NCBI GenBank assembly: GCA_050256135.1
Contig: JBFWIF010000046.1
Location: forward strand, 1-17,427
Direction of reading: 5' to 3'
DNA length: 17,427 bases
Source: RZYP01 sp050256135
GTDB taxonomy: Bacteria; Bacillota; Negativicutes; Acidaminococcales; Acidaminococcaceae
The position numbers and the translations under genes were made by a program. Below are positions 1 to 6,996 of this stretch, in pieces (the stretch's first letter is position 1; every line of letters begins with the position of its first letter). Under the pieces are notes generated by a model, which saw only the letters and a program-made list of their open reading frames with translations, had not been told where the DNA came from and made no database searches.

Positions 1-53
1 ATATCTCCTTTTAACTTCTCCCGCAAAGCTTTTAAATCTTCTAATGTTTTCAT
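1..53 (-). CDS. N-terminus of next redox subunit, probably a small [2Fe-2S] ferredoxin-domain protein (HndB-like); runs off the window
   Basis: Only the first 17 codons are present (MKTLEDLKALREKLKGD). A perfect AGGAGG lies at 61-66, 7 nt before the ATG. From memory, openings of the type MKsLeeLkaLRe are common in the small ferredoxin-domain proteins (HndB/HydD type) that follow a NuoE/HndA subunit in NAD(P)-linked [FeFe]-hydrogenase operons, and the position directly after the NuoE-like gene fits. The iron-sulfur cysteines lie outside the window, so the identity is inferred from context and a short N-terminus. Confidence 0.55.
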   Translation of the reverse strand, partial: MKTLEDLKALREKLKGD

Positions 54-161
54 TATGTTGCCTCCTGATTATTTCTGACTTTACCTAGCTCCTGTTTCAG
101 ATAGGCATCCAGCCAAAGACATACTTCCACCAAAAATGTGAAGCGTTATCTTGTGCATGAT

Positions 162-653
162 TTATTTATATTTGTCCAAAATAGCTGATAGTTTCTCAGT
201 AGTCAAGCGTCCGTGTGTATCTTCATTAATCTGCATAACCGGTGCTAGTCCGCAAGCGCCAACGCAGGCAATTGTTTCCAAAGTAAAACGTAAATCCTCA
301 GTCGTATGTCCAGCTTTGATTCCCAAATGTTTTTCTATTGCCTGCAAAATAACCTTGCCGCCACGAACATGGCAGGCCGTACCTTGGCAAACGCGGATAA
401 TGTTTCTGCCGCGTGGATTAAGATGAAACTGGGAATAAAAAGTAACCAAACCATAAATCCGGCTGATTGGTATATTCATTCTTTCCGCAACATATTCGAG
501 AACATCTTTCGGCAAATAATTATAAAGAGCCTGTATTTCCTGTAAAACAGGAATCAAAGCTCCTTTCTTGCCTTCATATTTAACTAAAATCTCATCAATC
601 TGAGCCTTTTCTTTATTTTCTCCGCCGCAGCAGCATTTGTTTTCTAAATTCAT
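162..653 (-). CDS. nuoE: NuoE/HndA-like [2Fe-2S] thioredoxin-fold subunit
   Basis: This 163-residue protein is the 24-kDa-type [2Fe-2S] subunit found in complex I (NuoE), NAD(P)-linked [FeFe]-hydrogenases (HndA/HydC) and NAD-dependent formate dehydrogenases. It passes electrons between the flavin/NADH subunit and other Fe-S clusters in a cytoplasmic complex. The four cluster cysteines are visible at C89, C94, C130 and C134 (spacing CX4C...CX3C, in CQGTACHVRG and CVGACG). An N-terminal helical region holds the family motif YGLVTFYSQF (67-76). The N-terminus also has an unusual CCCGG run at residues 7-11. The gene lies 40 bp after the hydroxyacid dehydrogenase and 108 bp before the next redox gene. 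The rest of a fermentative anaerobic cluster favours hydrogenase over complex I, but the catalytic subunits lie outside the window. Confidence 0.9.
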   Translation of the reverse strand: MNLENKCCCGGENKEKAQIDEILVKYEGKKGALIPVLQEIQALYNYLPKDVLEYVAERMNIPISRIYGLVTFYSQFHLNPRGRNIIRVCQGTACHVRGGKVILQAIEKHLGIKAGHTTEDLRFTLETIACVGACGLAPVMQINEDTHGRLTTEKLSAILDKYK

Positions 654-693
654 CTTCTTCTCTCTTCCTTATTATTGTAATCTTTGTAAAAAC

Positions 694-1638
694 TTAACTT
701 TTTACAACCCACTTAGGTTGACGTCCGGAAAGAACATCATCAATACACATGGCTGCATGTAAACTCATATTCTCCGCAGCCTTTTGGCTAAGACCTCCAG
801 AATGAGGTGAAACAATAATATTCTTAAGCAAGAAAAGAGGATTGTCAGCAGCCGTAGGTTCATTTGTAAAACAATCCAAGCCTGCCATGAAAATTTTATT
901 TTCAACCAGTGCCTTATACAAAGCTTTCTCATCAATAATACCACCGCGGGCAAAGTTCAATAGTATAGCACTCGGCTTAAGCATCCCCAAAGTTTCTTCG
1001 TTAATCATACCTCGAGTTTCCTTATTAAGGGGGCAATGCAAACTGACCACATCGCTTTCCGTCAACAGCTCTTTCAAAGAAACCTGACGAACATATTCCG
1101 GCAAATCCTCTACTACTCGATGATTATAAATAATAATTTCCATATCCAACCCTAATGCAGCCTTTTTTGCTACAGAACGAGCAATATTTCCGAAACCAAT
1201 AAGGCCGAGCTTTTTGCCAGTCAGCTCCAAGGTTGGCTCAATGCGCACAGACTGAAATTCGCCTTCGCGTGTGCGCTTATCCTGCTGTACCATGTTTTGT
1301 GCACAAGCCAGCATCATGCCGATAGTATGTTCAGCAACCGAGTTCATATTTGCTTCGGGTGTGTTGGTTACTGTAATGCCAAATTCCTTTGCTGCTTCCA
1401 AATCAATATCATCTACACCGACACCATGCTTGGCAAAAATCTTTAGATTTTTGCCTGCTTCAAAAACACAGCGTGGATACTTACCATATCTACCTAACAC
1501 TGCTTCGCAATCTTTAATATTATCAGAGATATTTTCTGGAGATGAGTCCTCCAAAATTTTTAATTCATATCCCCGTTCTAAAAGATAGTTTTTACCTGCT
1601 TCATGTACATCCTGCGGAATCAAAACCTTGTATACCAT
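694..1638 (-). CDS. D-isomer-specific 2-hydroxyacid dehydrogenase (SerA/hydroxypyruvate reductase-like)
   Basis: A cytoplasmic NAD(P)-dependent oxidoreductase that interconverts a 2-oxo acid and a (R)-2-hydroxy acid. With the start used here it has 314 residues. The open frame extends 14 codons further, but an AGGAGG at 1646-1651 sits 7 nt before this ATG, so the internal start is preferred. The nucleotide-binding GLIGFGNIA is at 145-153. The family catalytic triad is present: Arg231 (NFARGG), Glu260 (CFTNEP) and His279 (VSPHSGG). There is no ACT or regulatory C-terminal domain, so it is the short form. After the second Rossmann strand the sequence is IIIYNHR, without the acidic residue usual for NAD preference, which hints at NADP use. 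D-3-phosphoglycerate dehydrogenase is the nearest general label. Its place between pduL and a hydrogenase-type subunit could also fit 2-oxo acid reduction in fermentation. The substrate cannot be read from the sequence. Confidence 0.88.
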   Translation of the reverse strand: MVYKVLIPQDVHEAGKNYLLERGYELKILEDSSPENISDNIKDCEAVLGRYGKYPRCVFEAGKNLKIFAKHGVGVDDIDLEAAKEFGITVTNTPEANMNSVAEHTIGMMLACAQNMVQQDKRTREGEFQSVRIEPTLELTGKKLGLIGFGNIARSVAKKAALGLDMEIIIYNHRVVEDLPEYVRQVSLKELLTESDVVSLHCPLNKETRGMINEETLGMLKPSAILLNFARGGIIDEKALYKALVENKIFMAGLDCFTNEPTAADNPLFLLKNIIVSPHSGGLSQKAAENMSLHAAMCIDDVLSGRQPKWVVKS

Positions 1639-1736
1639 GATTATTCCTCCTAAAATTTTTAATTTCAAAGAAACCATCATATAACAATGTAAAACAGTAT
1701 AGTATAAATATTTTCAAAAAATTCTTATGTAACTGA

Positions 1737-2306
1737 TTATACTATAATATTTACTGTTTTGCCCGTAGTTATACCACAAGCGTTAGCTTCATCAGTATCA
1801 ATATGAAATTCATCACTATGAGCATCTCCAGCCCGTACCAAAACATTATGAAAAGTAAGGCTTCTTTCACCTTCAGTCTTTACATCAACAAAATCACCAT
1901 CTTGAAGTCTATATTTACCTGCAGTTTCAGCACATAGATGAATATGTCTTGCAGCTACTATAATTCCTTTTACAAGCTCTATTTTCCCTGCAGGGCCAAT
2001 AAGCCAACCTCCTGGTGTCCCTTCTATGTCACCAGAATTTCTAATAGGAGGTGTTAAACCAATTGGTCTGGCATCCGTCATCGAAAGTTCAATTTGGGTC
2101 TTCTTACGCAATGGTCCTATAACACGCAATTTCATTTCACTTTTTTCAGTAACTAAAGTCACCTGTTCTTCAGCAGCAAACTGGCCGGGTTGTTGGATTG
2201 CTTTTTTAACATGCAAACAAGCATCCTTGCCAAATAATTTGCTCATATCTTCCTTACAAAGATGCAAATGCCTGGCTGAAACACCTACTGTTAATGGAAA
2301 CTCCAT
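1737..2306 (-). CDS. pduL: PduL-type phosphate acyltransferase (phosphotransacylase)
   Basis: PduL exchanges CoA and phosphate on acetyl- or propionyl-CoA to give the acyl phosphate, and is unrelated in fold to Pta. The protein has 189 residues and the expected two half-domains. The first opens with VSARHLHL (H13, H15). The second has AARHIHL (H121, H123) and DEFHIDTDEANA (H168); these histidines match the family's zinc-binding positions. The frame could start 3 codons earlier at a GTG, but that GTG overlaps the Shine-Dalgarno AAGGAG (2315-2320). The ATG used here lies 8 nt after it. The N-terminus begins directly with the enzyme core and has no encapsulation-peptide extension, and no microcompartment shell genes are nearby, so a cytosolic role is likely. 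It lies 73 bp after ackA, so PduL and AckA together probably replace Pta-AckA for acid formation and ATP. Confidence 0.95.
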   Translation of the reverse strand: MEFPLTVGVSARHLHLCKEDMSKLFGKDACLHVKKAIQQPGQFAAEEQVTLVTEKSEMKLRVIGPLRKKTQIELSMTDARPIGLTPPIRNSGDIEGTPGGWLIGPAGKIELVKGIIVAARHIHLCAETAGKYRLQDGDFVDVKTEGERSLTFHNVLVRAGDAHSDEFHIDTDEANACGITTGKTVNIIV

Positions 2307-2379
2307 ATCTATCACTCCTTATATTTAAACCCATTTATGATAAATCTAAAACCTATAAAAACTACATTAATATAAGTTA

Positions 2380-3588
2380 TCACAAACGAACGATATTAGT
2401 ACAAATCCTCTCAGTTTCCTGGGCTATAACCAACTCCTCATTTGTCGGTACAACCAACAGTTTCACCCTGTCGTCGTCAACGCTGATTTCCCTTGTTCCG
2501 CCACGTGTATTATTTTTAGCTTTATCTAAATGTGCTCCTAAAAATTCTAAACCTTCACAGATTTTCTCCCTTATCATAGAAGAATTTTCGCCCAATCCAG
2601 CTGTAAATATCACTGCATCCAGTCCACCCATGGCAGCGGCATAAGCGCCAATGTATTTCTTAACACGATAAGCAAAAATATCCATCGCGAGTTTTGACCT
2701 TTCATCTCCATTATCGGCGGCTTCTTCCAAATCGCGGAAATCACTTGATAAACCTGATATTCCAAGCACACCTGCCTTGTTATTGAGGTACTTATAAACT
2801 TGTTTGCCGGTCATATCTTCTTTGTCCATAACGAAAGGAATTATCGCCGGATCAACTTCTCCGCATCTTGTTCCCATAACAAGTCCCTCTAATGGAGTAA
2901 ATCCCATGCTGTTATCAATAGATTTGCCAAACTCTACGGCTGCAACACTAGCACCATTACCTAAGTGACATGTTACTAATCGCAATTCTTCTAAATTCCT
3001 ATTCAAATAGTTTGCTGCCATCTTTGATACATATTGGTGAGAAATACCATGAAAACCATATTTTCTTAATCCATATTTAATATATAACTCATATGGCAAG
3101 CCATAAAGATATGCTTTAGGTGGTATCGTCTGATGAAATGCGGTATCAAACACGGCAACATGCGGAGAATGCGGAACGATCTCCATGCAGGCCTTGATTC
3201 CAGCTAAATTTGCAGGATTATGCAGAGGAGCCATTGATATGCATTCCTTAATATCTTCAATAACTTTTTCATTTATTAAAACAGATTCTTTGAATCTCTC
3301 TCCTCCATGAACAACCCTATGACCAAAGGCATCAATATCCGAGAAGTCTTTTATCACTCCGTAATCGGCATTGGTCAAAGCATTTAAAATCATCTCTATA
3401 CCTTCTGCATGGTTAGCTACAGGCTGTTTAATCTCCATTGCATAATCGAAAACGGAAAAATGCTTCAAAAAACTACCGCTCATACCGATTCTTTCTAATA
3501 CGCCTTTAGCCAAAACTTTTTTACTTACACTCTCTATAAGTTGATATTTTATCGAAGAACTGCCGCAGTTAATAACAAATATTTTCAT
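2380..3588 (-). CDS. ackA: Acetate kinase
   Basis: AckA converts acyl phosphate plus ADP to acetate (or propionate/butyrate at lower rates) plus ATP in the cytosol. The 402-residue length is standard. Conserved residues are all in register: N7 (INCGSSSIKY), R91 (HRVVHGG), D148 (FDTAFHQ), H180 (YGFHGISH), H208 (CHLGNGAS), R241 (GTRCGEVDP) and E384 (PTNEEL). GLGENSS at 331-337 is the usual C-terminal ATP-site motif. The start has AAGGAG 10 nt upstream. The gene is first in its transcription unit after a 464-bp spacer and is followed by pduL, so acetyl-CoA made by the thiolases upstream can be cashed in for ATP. A candidate sigma-70-type promoter is annotated separately at 3662-3689. Confidence 0.98.
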   Translation of the reverse strand: MKIFVINCGSSSIKYQLIESVSKKVLAKGVLERIGMSGSFLKHFSVFDYAMEIKQPVANHAEGIEMILNALTNADYGVIKDFSDIDAFGHRVVHGGERFKESVLINEKVIEDIKECISMAPLHNPANLAGIKACMEIVPHSPHVAVFDTAFHQTIPPKAYLYGLPYELYIKYGLRKYGFHGISHQYVSKMAANYLNRNLEELRLVTCHLGNGASVAAVEFGKSIDNSMGFTPLEGLVMGTRCGEVDPAIIPFVMDKEDMTGKQVYKYLNNKAGVLGISGLSSDFRDLEEAADNGDERSKLAMDIFAYRVKKYIGAYAAAMGGLDAVIFTAGLGENSSMIREKICEGLEFLGAHLDKAKNNTRGGTREISVDDDRVKLLVVPTNEELVIAQETERICTNIVRL

Positions 3589-3661
3589 ATTGTCTCGTCT
3601 CCTTCATTTTCGAAAGGGATTATGCGTGATCTTTATTAGATAAAAATCTAAGTATTAAGCT

Positions 3662-3689
3662 TATATAAATAGGCGCATTCGTACTTCAA
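3662..3689 (-). promoter_or_regulatory. Candidate sigma-70-type promoter for ackA-pduL
   Basis: On the minus strand, TTGAAG (3684-3689) is followed by a 16-nt spacer and TATATA (3662-3667). An alternative -10 TATAAG is reached with an 18-nt spacer. The predicted start is about 65-70 nt upstream of the ackA ATG. The fit is reasonable but A/T-rich spacers give many chance matches. Confidence 0.4.
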
Positions 3690-3708
3690 ACCAAAGCCTT
3701 CAACACCT

Positions 3709-3754
3709 TCTGCATTTCTAATGTTATTCGTACGAATAACATTAGAAATGCAGA
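3709..3754. repeat. Perfect 46-bp palindrome without spacer
   Basis: The half site TCTGCATTTCTAATGTTATT (first 20 of 23 bases) is followed directly by its exact reverse complement, with the centre at TTCGTACGAA around 3731/3732. As RNA it could form a stem of about 21 bp with a minimal GUAC loop from either strand. No U-tract follows on either side, so it is not a normal intrinsic terminator. Its near edge lies about 20 bp upstream of the ackA -35 candidate. Confidence 0.95.
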
Positions 3755-4052
3755 GATTCACTTAATAAAGATACTTTAACTTTTAATGCAAGACAGAATT
3801 AATGTTTGAATCTATCAGTAAGATATTGAAAAACTTGCTTTGCGAAGATAACTCTCTTTATCCCTTGTCAACAGAATTATCTCCGCATCAACCTCTCTAC
3901 ACTTTTCCATGATTTTATTCCAACAGCAACATGAGTCAATCATTTCCTATCGTGCTTTATGGCTGCCAAACCTGCCAATCACGCTTGGCAAGTCGTCCGG
4001 AGCAAGTTCAACAAATCTTTGTGAAAAACCATCTTAGTAAGTTTTTTATATA

Positions 4053-5234
4053 TTACAACATTTCTACAATTAAGGCTGTGCCTTGGCCGCCACCAATACA
4101 CAACGTCGCTAAACCGCGCTTTAATTTTCTTGCTTGCAAAGCATGCAGAAGAGTAACTAATATCCTTGCTCCGCTAGCTCCTATAGGATGGCCCAAAGCA
4201 ATAGCACCGCCATTGACATTGACTTTTGAAAGGTCAAAACCAAGTTCTTTGCCTACAGCACACCATTGTGCCGCAAAAGCTTCGTTTGCTTCCACCAAAT
4301 CCAGGTCTTTGACTTCCAGCTTCGCTTTTGACAAAGCTTTCTTAGTTGCGGGCACAGGCCCCATTCCCATAATGCTCGGATCAACACCAGCTGATGCATA
4401 AGAAACGATCTTAGCCAACGGTTTTACACCTAATTCCTTGGCTTTATCAGCGCTCATAAGGACCAAAGCTGCCGCTCCGTCATTAATTCCCGATGCATTG
4501 CCTGCAGTAACAACACCATCTTTTTTAAATGCCGGTTTCAAACCTGCCAGACCTTCTAACGTCACGTCTTTTCTTGGAAATTCATCAGTATCAACAATTA
4601 TTTCACCTTTTTTAGTTTTTATAATAACTGGCACGATTTCCGCTTTAAAAGCGCCTGTCTCAATAGCTGCAACCGCTTTAACCTGTGAATTATAGGCTGC
4701 TTGATCCTGCTCTTGGCGGGTAATATTGAATTGTTCGGCAACATTCTCAGCAGTAATACCCATATGGTAATCATTAAAAGCACACCACAAGCCGTCTTTG
4801 ATCATTATATCGCTCAGTTGGGCGTCCCCCATACGCAAACCCCAACGTGCCTTTGCACTTGTAGCGTATGGAGCATTAGTCATGCTTTCCATGCCGCCTG
4901 CAACTACAACATCGGCATCGCCAGCAAGAATAGCCTGCGTTGCTATTTCTACAGCTTTTAAGCCTGAACCGCATACCTTATTAACTGTAAATGAAGGTGC
5001 TTCTACGGGCACGCCTCCTTTTACTGCCGCCTGCCGGGCAGGGTTCTGTCCTAATCCCGCCTGCAGCACATTACCCAAAATAACTTCTTCGACCAAGTTT
5101 GGATCGATATTAGCCCTACTTATTGCTTCTTTTACCACTATACTTCCCAGGTCAACGGCAGAAAGGCTACCCAATGCACCGTCAAATTTTCCAATCGCTG
5201 TACGAACCGCGCTTACTATTACTACTTCTTGCAT
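4053..5234 (-). CDS. thlA: Acetyl-CoA C-acetyltransferase (thiolase 1)
   Basis: A biosynthetic-type thiolase that condenses two acetyl-CoA to acetoacetyl-CoA, or runs in reverse. It has 393 residues, the family norm. The acyl-accepting Cys88 lies in NKVCGSG, His349 in GHPIGASGAR, and the proton-exchanging Cys379 in the canonical CIGGGQG; NEAF is at 317-320. The Shine-Dalgarno-like AGAGGTG lies 5 nt before the ATG. It is the last gene of the tightly packed bcd-etfB-etfA-hbd1-ech1-thl1 series (15 bp after ech1), so it very probably supplies the C4 skeleton for butyrate formation. It is distinct from thiolase 2 encoded at 10315-11508, which has different active-site neighbours. Confidence 0.96.
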   Translation of the reverse strand: MQEVVIVSAVRTAIGKFDGALGSLSAVDLGSIVVKEAISRANIDPNLVEEVILGNVLQAGLGQNPARQAAVKGGVPVEAPSFTVNKVCGSGLKAVEIATQAILAGDADVVVAGGMESMTNAPYATSAKARWGLRMGDAQLSDIMIKDGLWCAFNDYHMGITAENVAEQFNITRQEQDQAAYNSQVKAVAAIETGAFKAEIVPVIIKTKKGEIIVDTDEFPRKDVTLEGLAGLKPAFKKDGVVTAGNASGINDGAAALVLMSADKAKELGVKPLAKIVSYASAGVDPSIMGMGPVPATKKALSKAKLEVKDLDLVEANEAFAAQWCAVGKELGFDLSKVNVNGGAIALGHPIGASGARILVTLLHALQARKLKRGLATLCIGGGQGTALIVEML

Positions 5235-5249
5235 AATAACACCTCTTTT

Positions 5250-6035
5250 CTATTTTCCTTTAAATGCTGCTTTACGTTTTTCCGTAAAAGCGCTCATGCC
5301 TTCTTTTTGGTCATCAGTAGAAAAACATAGGCCAAATACTTCGCCTTCATAAGCAACGCCCGTTGTCATATCGGCGTGAATACCTCTATTTACTGCTATT
5401 TTCGACAACTGTACGGCAACTTTTGCATTGTTTTTTATTTTCCTTGCAACCTTCATAACCGCTTCCATTAATTCATTGTGCGGCAAAACTTTGTTCACCA
5501 GTCCAATTCTCAGTGCTTCCTGCGCATCAATTATATTTCCCGTATAAAGCAGCTCTTTGCCGATACCTGTTCCAACAAGTCTTGGCAGGCGCTGGGTTCC
5601 ACCAAACCCCGGAGTAATACCAAGACCAACTTCCGGCTGTCCAAACTTTGCACTGTCGGCAGCATAGCGAAAATCACAGGCACAAGCCAACTCGCATCCG
5701 CCCCCCAGCGCGAAACCATTGATGGCTGCTATAACAGGCTGCGGTAAATTTTCCACCATGGCAAACACTTCCTGCCCATAACGTCCAAAATCACGACCTT
5801 CAATAGCACTCATCGTCGACATTGCCACAATATCCGCACCAGCCACGAAAGATTTTTCACCAGAGCCAGTAATAATGACCACAGCTACTTCAGTGTCAGC
5901 TTTTATCACCTGAACACAGCAAGCGAGTTCCTGTAGTGTTGCATAATTTAAGGCATTGAGAGCCTTCGGGCGATTAATTTCAATTATTGCTATGCCTTCT
6001 TCAATTATTAAATTCAAATTCTTAAATTCCGGCAT
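5250..6035 (-). CDS. crt: Enoyl-CoA hydratase / crotonase (set 1)
   Basis: A soluble crotonase-fold enzyme that interconverts 3-hydroxybutyryl-CoA and crotonyl-CoA. It has 261 residues. The two catalytic glutamates are present with the usual 20-residue spacing: E115 in ALGGGCELACACD and E135 in GQPEVGLGITPG. The oxyanion-hole region SFVAGADI (62-69) and GGTQRLPR are also standard. It lies 33 bp after hbd1 and 15 bp before thl1 in the butyryl-CoA cluster, which assigns it to the C4 pathway. The ATG start gives a normal family N-terminus. Confidence 0.94.
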   Translation of the reverse strand: MPEFKNLNLIIEEGIAIIEINRPKALNALNYATLQELACCVQVIKADTEVAVVIITGSGEKSFVAGADIVAMSTMSAIEGRDFGRYGQEVFAMVENLPQPVIAAINGFALGGGCELACACDFRYAADSAKFGQPEVGLGITPGFGGTQRLPRLVGTGIGKELLYTGNIIDAQEALRIGLVNKVLPHNELMEAVMKVARKIKNNAKVAVQLSKIAVNRGIHADMTTGVAYEGEVFGLCFSTDDQKEGMSAFTEKRKAAFKGK

Positions 6036-6068
6036 ACTAAACCTCCCATCTCAGAACGATTTACAAAA

Positions 6069-6926
6069 TTATGTTGTGTAATCATAAAAGCCACGTCCGG
6101 TCTTACGTCCCAGATAACCAGCTTGTACATATTTACGCAGCAACGGGCAGGGGCGGTATTTAGAATCACCAATTCCTTCATATAATACTTCCATAATAGA
6201 AAGCACTGTATCGTTGCCAATCAAATCCGAAAGAGCCAATGGTCCCATTGGATGAGCAAAACCAAGTTTTGCCACAGTATCGATGTCTTCCTTTGTAGCA
6301 ACACCTTCCATTAGGGTATAAATCGCTTCATTGATCATAGGAATCATGACGCGATTGCCCACAAAACCTGGAAAATCAGAAACTTTTACTGGCGACTTGC
6401 CAAGTGCTTTTGCCAGTTCATATATTTTTTCAGATGTTTCCTGCGATGTGGCCAAGCCATCTACTACTTCCACAAGTTTCATCACAACTGCAGGGTTAAA
6501 GAAATGCATTCCAATCACACGATCAGGACGTTTTGTCAAAGCGCCCATAGCTGTCAGCGGCAAAGAAGATGTATTAGTTGCCAGAATAGTACGTTCAGGA
6601 CATAAGGCATCTAATCTTGTGAAAATTTCTTTTTTAATAGCCATGTTTTCAACAACAGCCTCTACCACAAGATCCACATCGCAAACCTCTTTGTTTAAAT
6701 CAATCGCCGGCATAAGGCGTCCTAACACAGCTGTTTTTTCTTCCTCTGTCATCTTGCCTTTTTCTACGGACTTGGCAAGACTCTTTTCAATTACTTTTAA
6801 GCCTTTTTCAATGAATTCCATTTTGATATCACTTAATGCTACTTGCACTCCATTTTGTGCAAATACCTGCGCGATACCTGAACCCATCTGCCCTGCACCT
6901 ACGACCAGCACTTTTTTACAGAACAT
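6069..6926 (-). CDS. hbd: 3-hydroxybutyryl-CoA dehydrogenase (set 1)
   Basis: Reduces acetoacetyl-CoA to (S)-3-hydroxybutyryl-CoA with NAD(P)H, or the reverse. With the start used here it has 285 residues. The longest frame begins 8 codons earlier at a TTG, but AAGGAGG at 6935-6941 lies inside those codons and 8 nt before this ATG. The Rossmann motif VVGAGQMGSG is at 8-17. All four active-site positions of the family match: S120 (ATNTSS), H141 (MHFFNP), E153 and N191 (PGFVGNR). The C-terminal domain contains HPMGPLALSDLIG and ends in GRGFYDY. The gene is 70 bp after etfA and 33 bp before the crotonase, inside the butyryl-CoA cluster. Confidence 0.96.
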   Translation of the reverse strand: MFCKKVLVVGAGQMGSGIAQVFAQNGVQVALSDIKMEFIEKGLKVIEKSLAKSVEKGKMTEEEKTAVLGRLMPAIDLNKEVCDVDLVVEAVVENMAIKKEIFTRLDALCPERTILATNTSSLPLTAMGALTKRPDRVIGMHFFNPAVVMKLVEVVDGLATSQETSEKIYELAKALGKSPVKVSDFPGFVGNRVMIPMINEAIYTLMEGVATKEDIDTVAKLGFAHPMGPLALSDLIGNDTVLSIMEVLYEGIGDSKYRPCPLLRKYVQAGYLGRKTGRGFYDYTT

Positions 6927-6996
6927 ACAAAATGCCTCCTTTTTATTCAAAATTTAGTATCAAAAATTTCTTACTTAGCATTTATATAATTATTTA

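Larger units (their letters stand above)
3589..4052. other. 464-bp spacer between thl1 and ackA, with palindrome, promoter candidate and a small degraded-looking frame
   Basis: No confident gene is present. Reading away from ackA, the spacer holds a promoter candidate (3662-3689), a perfect 46-bp palindrome (3709-3754), and on the minus strand a reading frame from 4033 to 3815 broken by one TAG at 3947-3949. The second half of that frame could be a 42-residue ORF (3815-3943) rich in Cys near its start, but it has no convincing Shine-Dalgarno. No canonical intrinsic terminator is seen after thl1; only a weak all-A/T hairpin lies at about 4027-4048. Confidence 0.6.

Noticed and set aside
81..158. 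A 25-codon ATG frame directly after nuoE on the minus strand
   Set aside because: No Shine-Dalgarno is visible before it and the peptide has no recognisable features. The alternative frame with the TAATG overlap is more interesting.
1737..2306. Bacterial microcompartment locus, suggested by pduL
   Set aside because: No shell proteins, no encapsulation peptide and no signature enzyme in the window.
3709..3754. Palindrome as a rho-independent terminator for thl1
   Set aside because: The stem is not G/C-rich, has almost no loop, and no T-run follows on either strand.
4027..4048. Terminator after thl1 (AAAAAC/GTTTTT stem)
   Set aside because: Six-base stem of nearly all A/T with an 11-nt loop is too weak to support.
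3931..4401. 156-residue open frame on the plus strand
   Set aside because: Most of it is antisense to the well-supported thiolase 1 gene, with no ribosome site or recognisable domain.
4798..5352. 184-residue open frame on the plus strand
   Set aside because: It is the shadow of thiolase 1 and crotonase codons on the opposite strand. Low complexity and no family signature.
6331..6957. 208-residue open frame on the plus strand
   Set aside because: Fully antisense to hbd1, Ser/Thr/Ile-rich shadow composition, no initiation signal.
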